From the NCBI GenBank assembly GCA_002327845.1, contig DCUP01000003.1, positions 62,001 through 126,000 on the forward strand: a DNA stretch of 64,000 nt. Reading direction: 5' to 3'. This DNA comes from Patescibacteria group bacterium UBA2211. GTDB lineage: Bacteria > Patescibacteriota > Minisyncoccia > Minisyncoccales > Minisyncoccaceae. Of the stretch, positions 15,856 through 26,233 are shown piece after piece. Each line of letters opens with the position of its first letter. Position 1 is the stretch's first letter. A program made the position numbers and the translations under genes. Below the pieces are notes generated by a model. The model was not told the origin of the DNA and did no database searches. It saw nothing but the letters and a program-made list of their open reading frames with translations.

Positions 15856-16449
15856 CTATTTATCAAGTATTTTTAAATTATCACCCTTTTGATGATTTAT
15901 TTCTTTGATTACTTTTTTAACTAAAGACTTAGGATCTCTGTCATAAATAACTTGTCTAGATATTTTACAATAACTCTCCGCAAGACCTCTAATTTTGTCC
16001 GCCATTCCCCCTGTTCCCTCAAGCACACCAATAATTTTCTTAGTTTCAACTGCAGTTGTAAACTCATGCAAAGTCCCTATTCTTCCACAAGCAATAATTA
16101 CAGCATCAGCCGATTTAGTCATAATGATATCCCGCCCAGCATAATCGGCTCCAGTATATATCATGATATTAAAGGGTTCTAATGGAAGCTTGTATACTTT
16201 TAAGTGTTCTTTTTCAGAAGCAGCTGGAGAGAAGCCGATATTAAATCCGCCTTCTTCGTTGCAACCTACGGCTGAAAAATATGGGACACCAGTTGTTGCT
16301 CCGCTAACTAAAGTATGTTGTTGCCTAGCAATTTCTCTTCCAATTTCTTTTGATATCTCTTCTATTTTTTCACAACAATGACCAATCTCAGCAGCACCAG
16401 AAACAACTATATTATACTTAACTTCAACTTCTTTTTTTATTTTTGCCAT
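15856..16449 (-). CDS. TIGR00725/SLOG-type Rossmann protein
   Basis: 197 residues with the nucleotide-binding pattern of the LOG/DprA/SLOG superfamily: VVSGAAEIGHCCEK at the N-terminus, TLVSGATTGVPYFSA, SADAVIIACGRIGTLHEFTTAVE. The classical PGGxGTxxE motif of cytokinin LOG enzymes is altered to CGRIGTLHE. It is followed directly by the lysine-rich EF-like protein and EndoQ. The substrate cannot be assigned. Confidence 0.7.
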   Translation of the reverse strand: MAKIKKEVEVKYNIVVSGAAEIGHCCEKIEEISKEIGREIARQQHTLVSGATTGVPYFSAVGCNEEGGFNIGFSPAASEKEHLKVYKLPLEPFNIMIYTGADYAGRDIIMTKSADAVIIACGRIGTLHEFTTAVETKKIIGVLEGTGGMADKIRGLAESYCKISRQVIYDRDPKSLVKKVIKEINHQKGDNLKILDK

Positions 16450-16457
16450 GTTATATA

Positions 16458-17129
16458 TTATTCTTTAATTTTTTGTCCGACAATATAGAAATTAGAATAA
16501 GGTTTTTCTCCAACTAATATTTCTCCCTTATCGATTATTTTAAATCCAACTTCCTTTATTAATTGTATCAATTCTTCTAAATTAAAACAATGGAAATATG
16601 TATCACGACTTCCATACCAGGGAAGAAAAACATCTCCCTTATCTAATTTAAACCAATCAAGAAAATTTCTTTTCTTAATTTTATCTTTCAAATTCCAAAC
16701 TGTTAAAACTATGCAACCATCATCTTTTAAAACTCTTCTAATTTCTTTTAGAAAATCTAAACGTAATTCATGAGAAGGAATATGATGAAGAACGGCAATA
16801 CTATAGACCTTATCAAAAGAATCGCTTAAAATAGAATCGATAGAAGAAACTTCAAATTTCCCTTCTGGGTAATTATTCTTAGCTATCTCAATTAATTTAG
16901 AAGAAACATCTATTCCTAAATAATCAACATTTTTATTTTTAAAGGCTGGATAAAAGCGCCCATTACCACAACCCAGATCTAAAATCCTATCATTTTGCGA
17001 AAGATATTTATCAAAAAGAAAATTAAACTCTTTCCATTCCTTTTCTCTTACTCTTGAATATTTATCAGCAATACTGTTATAATCCAAAACAGTCTTATCT
17101 AATATTTTTTTTGCATATTTACTATTCAT
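16458..17129 (-). CDS. Trm9/ALKBH8-like tRNA wobble-uridine methyltransferase
   Basis: 223-residue class I SAM methyltransferase. Motif I is ILDLGCGNGRF (about 49-59). The post-motif stretch SIAVLHHIPSHELRLDFLKEIRRVLKDDG followed by TVWNLKD matches Trm9-type enzymes closely, as do PWYGSRDTYFHCFNLEELIQLI and a C-terminal YSNFYIVGQ. Trm9 methylates cm5U34 in tRNA after Elp3-dependent carboxymethylation. The divergent neighbour is Elp3, which supports this. The ATG at 17129-17127 is chosen because it opens a normal N-terminus; the ORF extends further upstream into elp3 but that part is low-complexity antisense. The two start codons overlap in the sequence CATG. Confidence 0.72.
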   Translation of the reverse strand: MNSKYAKKILDKTVLDYNSIADKYSRVREKEWKEFNFLFDKYLSQNDRILDLGCGNGRFYPAFKNKNVDYLGIDVSSKLIEIAKNNYPEGKFEVSSIDSILSDSFDKVYSIAVLHHIPSHELRLDFLKEIRRVLKDDGCIVLTVWNLKDKIKKRNFLDWFKLDKGDVFLPWYGSRDTYFHCFNLEELIQLIKEVGFKIIDKGEILVGEKPYSNFYIVGQKIKE

Positions 17130-18747
17130 GAAAACAAACGAATTAATAATTAAAGAATTAATGAAATTAAGAGCTAAAACCCAGAAAGATTTGTCGTCGG
17201 CAAAAAGGAAAATCTCTAAAGAATACAAGGCTTTGTGTCCTTCTAACATCTCTTTATTACAATCCTACCATAGTTTAGTTCTAAAAAAAAGAATTAAAAA
17301 AAGTGAAAAATTAGAGAGATTATTAAAAACCAGACCAGTTAGATCCCTATCAGGAATAGTCAATGTTTCAGTCTTAACTAAACCATATGAATGTCCTGGA
17401 AAGTGCCTCTATTGCCCATCTGAAACTGATATTCCTAAAAGCTATCTCTCTGGTGAGCCAGCCGTTGAAAGAGCTAAAAAACTGAATTTTGATCCATATT
17501 TACAGACTCAAAAAAGAATAGAAGTTTTAGATATGTCTGGACATACAACTGATAAGATTGAATTAAGAATGATTGGAGGAACCTGGTCCTTCTATGATTT
17601 AAAATACAAAATATGGTTTGTTAAAAAATGCTTTGAAGCAGCTAACAATCAAAAAGATAAGAAAGAAAATTTAAAAACATTAAAGATTGATAATCTATGG
17701 AAAGAACTAGAATCAGCTCAAAAGAAAAATGAAAAAGCTAAGCATAGAATTATCGGAATGTCTTTTGAAACCAGGCCTGACTATATTAATTCAAAAGAAG
17801 TAATCGAAATGAGAAAACTAGGAGCAACTAAGATTGAATTAGGAGTTCAATCAATCTATGATGATGTTTTAAAATTTAATAAAAGAGGCCACGAAATTAA
17901 AGAAACAGTAAAAGCAACGGGACTATTAAAAAACGCTGGATTTAAGGTGGCCTACCAAATGATGCTTAATTTACCCAAATCAAATCTTCAAAAAGATATT
18001 GAAATGTTTAAAGAATTATTTAGCAATCAAAACTTTAAACCAGATTCACTTAAAATATATCCCTGTGCTTTAGTTAAAGAGGCTCCATTATACAAGCTAT
18101 ATCTTAAGAAAAAATACAAGCCATACAAAGAAAGAGAATTAATTGAAACTATTAAATCAATTAAAAAACTAATTCCTAGATATGTGAGAATAGAAAGAAT
18201 TATTAGAGATATCCCCTCTCCCTTAATCGTTGAAGGAGGAGCGAAGATATCAAACTTAAGACAAATAATTGATATTGAGGCAAAAAAAGAAAATTGGCAG
18301 TGCCAGTGTATTAGATGTAGAGAAATAAAAGATATAAAAAGTAACGACAAAATATACTTAATGAGAGAAGATTATGCAGCTTCCAATGGAAAAGAAATAT
18401 TCTTAAGCTTTGAAGATAAAGATAGAAAAAACATTTATTCTCTTTTAAGATTAAGAATAAATTCAAACAATGAAAATGTTCTTCCTGTTTTGAAGGACTC
18501 AGCAATCATTAGAGAGGTTCACGTCTATGGCCAAGCCGCATCAATATCAAAACAAAATTCTCTGATTCAACATAAAGGATTGGGGCAACAAATGGTAAAA
18601 GAAGCTGAAAAAATAACTAAAAAAGAATTTAAATTAGATAAAATAGCTATAATCTCTGGCGTAGGAGTAAGAAATTACTATAAAGAAAAATTAGGATACA
18701 AACTCAAGGATGGATATATGGTTAAATCTTTAAAAATTAAAATTTAA
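17128..18747 (+). CDS. elp3: Elp3-type radical SAM tRNA uridine carboxymethyl transferase
   Basis: 539 residues. Elp3 installs cm5 on U34 of tRNAs using SAM and acetyl-CoA. Seen: an N-terminal basic region, VNVSVLTKPYECPGKCLYCPSE with cluster cysteines C89, C93, C96, the radical SAM barrel with GGTWSFYDLKY, SFETRPDYI, GATKIELGVQSI and YQMMLNLP, and a zinc-binding CQCIRC element. A C-terminal GNAT lysine-acetyltransferase domain follows (REVHVYGQAASI, HKGLGQQMVKEAEK, GVGVRNYYKEKLGYK). Standalone Elp3 without Elp1/2/4-6 is known in archaea and some bacteria. Start codon shares two bases with the divergent Trm9-like gene. Confidence 0.94.
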   Translation: MKTNELIIKELMKLRAKTQKDLSSAKRKISKEYKALCPSNISLLQSYHSLVLKKRIKKSEKLERLLKTRPVRSLSGIVNVSVLTKPYECPGKCLYCPSETDIPKSYLSGEPAVERAKKLNFDPYLQTQKRIEVLDMSGHTTDKIELRMIGGTWSFYDLKYKIWFVKKCFEAANNQKDKKENLKTLKIDNLWKELESAQKKNEKAKHRIIGMSFETRPDYINSKEVIEMRKLGATKIELGVQSIYDDVLKFNKRGHEIKETVKATGLLKNAGFKVAYQMMLNLPKSNLQKDIEMFKELFSNQNFKPDSLKIYPCALVKEAPLYKLYLKKKYKPYKERELIETIKSIKKLIPRYVRIERIIRDIPSPLIVEGGAKISNLRQIIDIEAKKENWQCQCIRCREIKDIKSNDKIYLMREDYAASNGKEIFLSFEDKDRKNIYSLLRLRINSNNENVLPVLKDSAIIREVHVYGQAASISKQNSLIQHKGLGQQMVKEAEKITKKEFKLDKIAIISGVGVRNYYKEKLGYKLKDGYMVKSLKIKI

Positions 18748-18803
18748 TAAATATTTTCTTAATTTTGTTCAATAAGTGGAACAAACTTAAAAAGTTTTTA
18801 TAT

Positions 18804-18843
18804 AAAAAAACGACTTAAATATTAAATAAAATATTAAAGTCGT
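18804..18843 (-). terminator. Terminator of the tRNA-like gene
   Basis: Nearly perfect inverted repeat with ends ACGACTT (18810-18816) and AAGTCGT (18837-18843), followed on the reverse strand by seven T. It lies a few bases after the tRNA-like 3' end. Confidence 0.75.
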
Positions 18844-18848
18844 ATACA

Positions 18849-19024
18849 TGCCCCCTTCGAGAATTGAACTCGAATCTTTACATTTACAAAAAAAATACAC
18901 TAGGAACTTGACCGTCCGGAACTGCATGGTCCTCACGAACCACGACGCCTAGCAAATCTTTTTTTGTAAACCCTCTTTTGAGGCGAACACCGTCGGTTGC
19001 TCTAACCATCTAAGCTAAGGGAGC
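18849..19024 (-). tRNA. tRNA-like gene with a structured insertion of about 100 bases; anticodon unresolved
   Basis: Reverse strand. The 5' end GCTCCCT pairs over 7 bp with AGGGGGC at the 3' end (one G-U), discriminator A18849, CCA not encoded. Next come TA, a 4-bp D-stem GCTT/GAGC around AGATGGTTA, and at the 3' end a perfect T-arm TCGAG, TTCAATT, CTCGA. Between D- and T-arms lie about 120 bases instead of roughly 25. They contain a 12-bp stem TTTACAAAAAAA/TTTTTTTGTAAA enclosing CTAGG/CCTAG, CGTC/GACG and TGGTTC/GGACCA capped by GTGA. No standard anticodon arm can be placed confidently; a degenerate stem would present loop CTCAAAA (Leu-CAA). Promoter and terminator flank it. Confidence 0.6.
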
Positions 19025-19039
19025 AATTATCTGTTCGTG

Positions 19040-19067
19040 ATAATAGCAAATCTTTATTTTTTGTCAA
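19040..19067 (-). promoter_or_regulatory. Promoter of the tRNA-like gene
   Basis: Reverse-strand TTGACA (19067-19062), 16-base spacer, TATTAT (19045-19040). The predicted start is about ten bases before the tRNA 5' end, so the RNA is its own transcription unit. Confidence 0.8.
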
Positions 19068-19129
19068 GCCAAACAAAACAGACAAAAAATAACTCCATCA
19101 GAGCTTGAATGATAAAATTTGAATCACAA

Positions 19130-20074
19130 TTAAAATCTTTTAAATCTCGTTAATCCACTAGAACAAATAATCTCAATTCCCTTCTTTTCTAGTTCATCTA
19201 AAAATAAATTCATCCCTAAAGAATCTGAAGAAATATGGCCAGCAATAACAACATTAATACAGGCACTTTCCGCTTCTTTTCTATGTTCTTCTGAAGCATG
19301 CATAGCTAAAGTAGTTCCTATTCCTGCTTGAGACATTTTTTCAAATAATTTAGGAGAACCTTCTGTTCCTCCAGTAATTTCTGTTACTGCAATTTTCCCG
19401 CATCTACCGTCTGGTTTCCCAGTTATGGCCTTGGGTCCAACCCCAATTTTAATTGCTTCCTTGTATTCAGGAATTTCTTTTAAGATGCTAATCAAATCTT
19501 CTACTCTTTCTGGGTTTTCTTTTTCTACTAAATTGTTTAAAAATCTAGCAACAAGATTATCAGCAGGAGTATGAACGTTCATAAGATTAATACCTAAAAT
19601 ACGTGCAGCATCAACTGATTTTTGATGATTAGAAGCACCAACTCCTCTTGCCACCTCACTTATTCTTGGCAAATTAAGACCCTCAGCAACATTAATTGGT
19701 ACACCATAATGATTATATACATCAGCTTGCATTTCCATAATATCCGCTAGATTAGCTAATCCTCTTCCAATTGGATGGTGTCCTATAACCAAATCAATAT
19801 CTCCTAATTGTTTAGCTAATAATAATTCAGAAGTATCAATATCAATTCCTACTAAAATCTTTTTAATTTCTTTATCTTCAGCGATATTATAAATCCTACT
19901 ATCTAGATAGGGATTAGTTAATGCCTCTTCATCAAATTCTTCTTTAGCTTTAGAAGACAAAGATTCGTATTTCTTCTTTTTTCTATCTAAAACCTTAACT
20001 ACTCCATCTTTACCCCTGAAGTCAGACTCAATTCCCATCTGTATCGCTAAGTCAAATATTTCCTGTATTTTCAT
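19130..20074 (-). CDS. NIF3-like (DUF34) metal-binding protein
   Basis: 314 residues, fitting the single-domain NIF3 family. Metal-ligand motifs seen: VIGHHPIGRG near residue 97 and, at the C-terminus, VIAGHISSDSLGMNLFLDELE. The N-terminal extension with a charged KDGVVKVLDRKKKKYESLS segment is common in the long DUF34 form. NIF3 proteins are conserved but their biochemical role is unsettled; GTP cyclohydrolase I type 2 labels in databases are not supported by anything visible here. A terminator separates it from atpC. Confidence 0.8.
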   Translation of the reverse strand: MKIQEIFDLAIQMGIESDFRGKDGVVKVLDRKKKKYESLSSKAKEEFDEEALTNPYLDSRIYNIAEDKEIKKILVGIDIDTSELLLAKQLGDIDLVIGHHPIGRGLANLADIMEMQADVYNHYGVPINVAEGLNLPRISEVARGVGASNHQKSVDAARILGINLMNVHTPADNLVARFLNNLVEKENPERVEDLISILKEIPEYKEAIKIGVGPKAITGKPDGRCGKIAVTEITGGTEGSPKLFEKMSQAGIGTTLAMHASEEHRKEAESACINVVIAGHISSDSLGMNLFLDELEKKGIEIICSSGLTRFKRF

Positions 20075-20132
20075 AGTATTTTTTATTCAATCTTGTTATG
20101 CATTCAATATACTTCAAATCTAATAAAATTAC

Positions 20133-20156
20133 AAAAAACAGGGCTAAGCCCTGTTT
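20133..20156 (-). terminator. Terminator of the ATP synthase operon
   Basis: A 9-bp stem AAACAGGGC/GCCCTGTTT with a 3-base loop, followed by T-rich sequence on the reverse strand, directly after atpC. Confidence 0.85.
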
Positions 20157-20157
20157 C

Positions 20158-22648
<2,491 letters not shown>

Positions 22649-22659
<11 letters not shown>

Positions 22660-24151
22660 AGTTCTTTTTAACTTTCTTTATTAAATCTAAAAGACTTTCT
22701 TTATTCTTATCAGACATTTCTCCTACTTCTTTAATCTCCTTTAATATGTGAGGAGCTTCTAATTCAACAGTCTTCAAAACTTCTTCTTCGAATTCACTAA
22801 TTTTATCCATTGGAACCTCTTCGATATCGCTATTAACTCCGGTGAAAATAACGATAACTTCTTTTTCAATTGGAAGAGGCTTCAAGTCAAATTGCCTTAA
22901 AAGAATTCTCATTCTCTTACCTTTCTCAATTGTCTTTTTAGTTTGAGGATCCAATTCCTCAGTAAATTCTGAAAATCTTTCTAGTTCTTGAAATTGAGCT
23001 AAATCAAGCTTCAATCTTCCAGCAACTTTCTTAGTTGCTTTCAATTGAGCAGATGAACCTACTCTCGAAACAGATGTTCCGATATTGATAGCTGGCTTCT
23101 GTTCTTTTCTAAATAAAGTTGAATCCAAGAATATTTGACCATCAGTAATAGAAATTACATTGGTAGGAATATATCCAGAAATATCTCCTGCTTGAGTTTC
23201 AATGATTGGTAAAGCAGTCAAAGAACCACCCCCCTTTTCATTACTCATCATAGCTGCTCTTTCAAGAAGCCTTGAGTGAAGATAGAAAACATCACCGGGA
23301 TAAGCTTCTCTGCCTGGTGGACGTCTTAAAATCAAAGAAATTTCTCTCCATGCCCAAGCTTGTCTAGTTAAATCATCATAAACCACTAAAGCATCTTGCT
23401 TATTGTCTCTAAAATATTCTCCAATTGTTGCTCCAGTGAATGGAGCTAGATAAATAAAACTAGCTGGGTCATCAGGAAAAGCACAAACAACTGTTGTATA
23501 CTCCATCGCTCCTTCTTTTTCTAGAGTAGCAATCAATCTTCTTACCTTTGCTTTCTTTTGTCCGCAAGCAACATAGATACAATAGGGTCTGTTCTTTTCA
23601 TACTTTTGATTAATAATTGCATCAAGCGCAATTGCAGTCTTTCCCAATCCCCTGTCTCCAATAATTAATTCTCTTTGTCCTCTACCAATCGGAATCAAAG
23701 CATCAACCATTTTAATTCCGGTATGCAAAGGTTTTGTCACCGGCTGTCTTTCAATAACTGAAGGTCCTTTTCTTTCCAAAGGTAAAAATTCTTTAGCTTT
23801 AATTTCACCCTTGCCATCTAATGGCCTTCCTAAAGGATCAACAACACGACCCAAAAGTCCCTCTCCCACCGGCACGGAGAAAACCTTTTTGGTCCTTTTT
23901 ACTGTTGTTCCTTCTTTGATATTTTTGTCGCTTCCTAAAATTACGGCACCGACTTCGTACTCTTCCAAGTTCAAAACCAATCCCATAACATTAGCCTCAT
24001 CAAATTCAATCATCTCAAAGTTCTCGACTCCTCTAAGTCCGGAAATCTTAACGACTCCATCCTTAATTTCGACAACTTCACCCACTTCTTCCATTTCTGG
24101 AGAAACGTCCAATCCCTCTAATTGTTTTTTAAATTGTTCAATTATATCCAT
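22649..24151 (-). CDS. atpA: ATP synthase alpha subunit
   Basis: Non-catalytic nucleotide-binding F1 subunit, 500 residues. Walker A GDRGLGKTAIALD, the Q-containing VACGQKKAKVRRLIATLE, DDLTRQAWAWREISLILRRPPGREAYPGDVFYLHSRLLERAA and the SVSRVGSSAQLKATKKVAGRLKLDLAQFQELERF block are all present. Starts within the last codons of atpH (14-base overlap). Confidence 0.97.
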
Positions 24152-24530
24152 ATATTTTGTTTTTTAACTTCAATAAAACATCTTTCATTGAAGCCTTAAC
24201 TAACACATCTTTTGTTTTCAAACGAAAACCAGCTAAAAGGCTTTCATCTAAAACATCGTCGACTTTTTCAATTCCTTTAACGATATTTTTAATCTTATCC
24301 TTAATTTCATCTTTCTCTTTCTCATTAAATTCTTGAGCCAAAAACAATTGTGCTCTCTTTTCTTTCAAATAAATCTTTTGAAGCTTTTTGATGATGGCAG
24401 GAATAAAGACAACTTTTTTGTCTAATGCTTTTTCAAGATTAACAAAAATCTTCTTAACATTTTCTGGATGTTCTTCAAGCGAGAGATATAAGGCGCGAGC
24501 CCAAGATGAAATTTCTTTCTCTATCTTCAT
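24138..24530 (-). CDS. atpH: ATP synthase delta subunit, short
   Basis: 130 residues against about 180 usually. The C-terminal domain is recognisable (VLDESLLAGFRLKTKDVLVKASMKDVLLKL), which joins the b-subunit stalk. The N-terminal six-helix bundle that caps alpha looks trimmed. Position between atpF and atpA, with a 4-base overlap to atpF, settles identity. Confidence 0.88.
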   Translation of the reverse strand: MKIEKEISSWARALYLSLEEHPENVKKIFVNLEKALDKKVVFIPAIIKKLQKIYLKEKRAQLFLAQEFNEKEKDEIKDKIKNIVKGIEKVDDVLDESLLAGFRLKTKDVLVKASMKDVLLKLKNKIYGYN

Positions 24531-25015
24531 ATCTTAAGTTTGCTTAAAAAATCTTCAGCAATTTGTTTTCCTTTCTTCTCATCAATATTTTCCTTTAAAA
24601 GCTTTTCGGTTAAATTAAAAGCATTTTCAATTGTACTCTTTCTGGTTGCATCTTTTTCAAGCTCTTTTATAGCTTCTGCTTCTTTATGTGCTTTCGCCAA
24701 AACAGCAGATTTTTCTTCTTCTGCTTTTTTGTTCGCCTCTTCTAGTCTTTTTTTAGCTTCCTCGTCAGCTTTAATTAAGATTTTTTTCTTTTCTTCTTCA
24801 TTGATTCTTTCTAAATCTACTTTCATTTCTCCAATCTTGCCAAGCTCTTTATCGGCTTCAATAGACTTATTAATTCCCTCTTCTATTTTTTCTCTTCTTG
24901 TTTTTAGAAGAGAAAGAAAGGGCTTGTAAATCAATGCTTTAAGAACAAAAAATAGAATAGCGAAATTAACTATTTGGCCTACTAATATTTTCCAATCTAC
25001 TTCTATGCTATTCAT
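24527..25015 (-). CDS. atpF: ATP synthase b subunit
   Basis: Peripheral stalk, 162 residues: a single N-terminal membrane helix (about 9-27, WKILVGQIVNFAILFFVLKALIYKPF) and a long, charged coiled coil rich in Glu, Lys and Ala. No second b' gene is seen, so a homodimeric stalk is expected. Confidence 0.95.
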   Translation of the reverse strand: MNSIEVDWKILVGQIVNFAILFFVLKALIYKPFLSLLKTRREKIEEGINKSIEADKELGKIGEMKVDLERINEEEKKKILIKADEEAKKRLEEANKKAEEEKSAVLAKAHKEAEAIKELEKDATRKSTIENAFNLTEKLLKENIDEKKGKQIAEDFLSKLKI

Positions 25016-25024
25016 GTTTTAAAA

Positions 25025-25246
25025 TTAGACGAATAATATAATCAAAGCTACTACTAATGCGTAAATAGCAATAGCTTCAGCAAAAGCGATGGCTAAAATC
25101 ATACCTGTTTGAACTTTTGAAGCTGCTTCAGGATTTCTTCCGATAGCTTCAGTTCCCTTTGATCCAATCATACCAATACTCAAACTTGCTCCGATTGCTG
25201 CTGACCCAATAGATAGTGCTGCAGCGAATGCATTTAATGTTTCCAT
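25025..25246 (-). CDS. atpE: ATP synthase c subunit
   Basis: 73-residue hairpin of two membrane helices joined by the polar loop GRNPEAASKVQTG. The ion-carrying carboxylate is the glutamate in AIAFAEAIAIYALV. The residues around it lack the Gln/Ser-Thr set of sodium-type c subunits, so proton coupling is more likely (inference from the motif). Confidence 0.96.
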   Translation of the reverse strand: METLNAFAAALSIGSAAIGASLSIGMIGSKGTEAIGRNPEAASKVQTGMILAIAFAEAIAIYALVVALIILFV

Positions 25247-25261
25247 ATTTTTATATATTAA

Positions 25262-25510
25262 TTATTTTTTATTATTACCCGACCTTTTTTCCAAAAACGG
25301 AATTATTACTTTATAAACATCGATAACTGTTAATACTATTCCCACTAAAACCATCAACAAAAGAAACCATGGAAACGTATTCAATCTTTTATCTATCACC
25401 ACTCCTATTAATATACAAGCTACCAAAGGAAAAGCAATTAGAACTCCTAATTGACTTGCCATTGAAAGCACATATCCAATATTAGTGTTCTTCGGCTGTG
25501 GTTGTGACAT
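25262..25510 (-). CDS. AtpZ/AtpI-like ATP synthase accessory protein
   Basis: 82 residues with two membrane helices (about 13-40 and 47-70), an SMASQLGVLIAFPLVACILIG first helix and GVVIDKRLNTFPWFLLL between, typical of the AtpZ/AtpI group that assists c-ring assembly or ion handling. It usually precedes atpB; here it lies between atpB and atpE and overlaps the atpB 3' end by 29 bases in another frame. An internal ATG at 25462 is a shorter alternative. Confidence 0.7.
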   Translation of the reverse strand: MSQPQPKNTNIGYVLSMASQLGVLIAFPLVACILIGVVIDKRLNTFPWFLLLMVLVGIVLTVIDVYKVIIPFLEKRSGNNKK

Positions 25511-26186
25511 AGAATACGGTTATTAATGATGAAAATACTAATGCTTGAATAAATCCAACGAAAATTTCTAACCCTAAAAACGGAAGCGGAACTATATAAG
25601 GAATCATGAAAGATACAATCATCAATAATATTTCTCCGGCAAATAGATTACCAAACAACCTAATACCCAATGACATTGTTCTTGTAATTTCTCCTAATAC
25701 TTCAAGAATTCCAACAAAAGCCATAATCGGACTTTCTAATTTAATATACTTTTTAAGATATTCCACCCCTCCCAACTTCTTAATTGCCGTAAAATGAATA
25801 AACATCATTGAAAAAATAGCTAAAGCTAGGGTAAAATGAAGGTCAGAACTAGGTGACCTTAAAAAAGGAAAAACCCCCAATCCGGGGATTACTTCTAATA
25901 AATTATTTAATAAAATGAAGACGAATAATGTTGCTGCCAAAGGAAAAATCTCTTCCGTTTTTTTACTGTCTCCTGTCATTCCATCAAAAATAGAAAAAAC
26001 TGTTTCTAGAATAAATTCAAAAAAGTTCTGCATTTTCCCGGGAACAATCTCTCTTTTCCTAAACGCAAAAAGAAAAAAAGTAATCATAAATATTGTTATA
26101 AATATACTTATAACAAAAGTATTGGTAAAGTTTATTCCCAAAAAGCTAAAAACTGGCTCCCCTGTTAAAGCTATATGTATATTCAT
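25482..26186 (-). CDS. atpB: ATP synthase a subunit
   Basis: Fo stator channel, 234 residues with five to six membrane helices. The essential arginine is in SLGIRLFGNLFAGEILL, and the final helix GFIQALVFSSLITVFYV is highly conserved. First gene of the nine-gene operon atpB-atpZ/I-like-atpE-atpF-atpH-atpA-atpG-atpD-atpC on the reverse strand. Confidence 0.96.
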   Translation of the reverse strand: MNIHIALTGEPVFSFLGINFTNTFVISIFITIFMITFFLFAFRKREIVPGKMQNFFEFILETVFSIFDGMTGDSKKTEEIFPLAATLFVFILLNNLLEVIPGLGVFPFLRSPSSDLHFTLALAIFSMMFIHFTAIKKLGGVEYLKKYIKLESPIMAFVGILEVLGEITRTMSLGIRLFGNLFAGEILLMIVSFMIPYIVPLPFLGLEIFVGFIQALVFSSLITVFYVTTTAEEH

Positions 26187-26233
26187 AAGACATTTCTATT
26201 CTACCTAAAAAGAGCTTTGTGTCAAGAAACAGG

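Noticed and set aside
16458..17249. Longer start for the Trm9-like gene (17249)
   Set aside because: The extra 40 residues are antisense to elp3 codons, show no methyltransferase similarity, and the CATG start opens a normal N-terminus.
18849..19024. Group I intron in the tRNA-like gene
   Set aside because: The insertion is about half the minimum size and no P3-P7 core can be found.
24540..24929. 129-codon serine/phenylalanine-rich forward ORF opposite atpF
   Set aside because: Antisense shadow of a Glu/Lys-rich coiled coil; no promoter or ribosome site.
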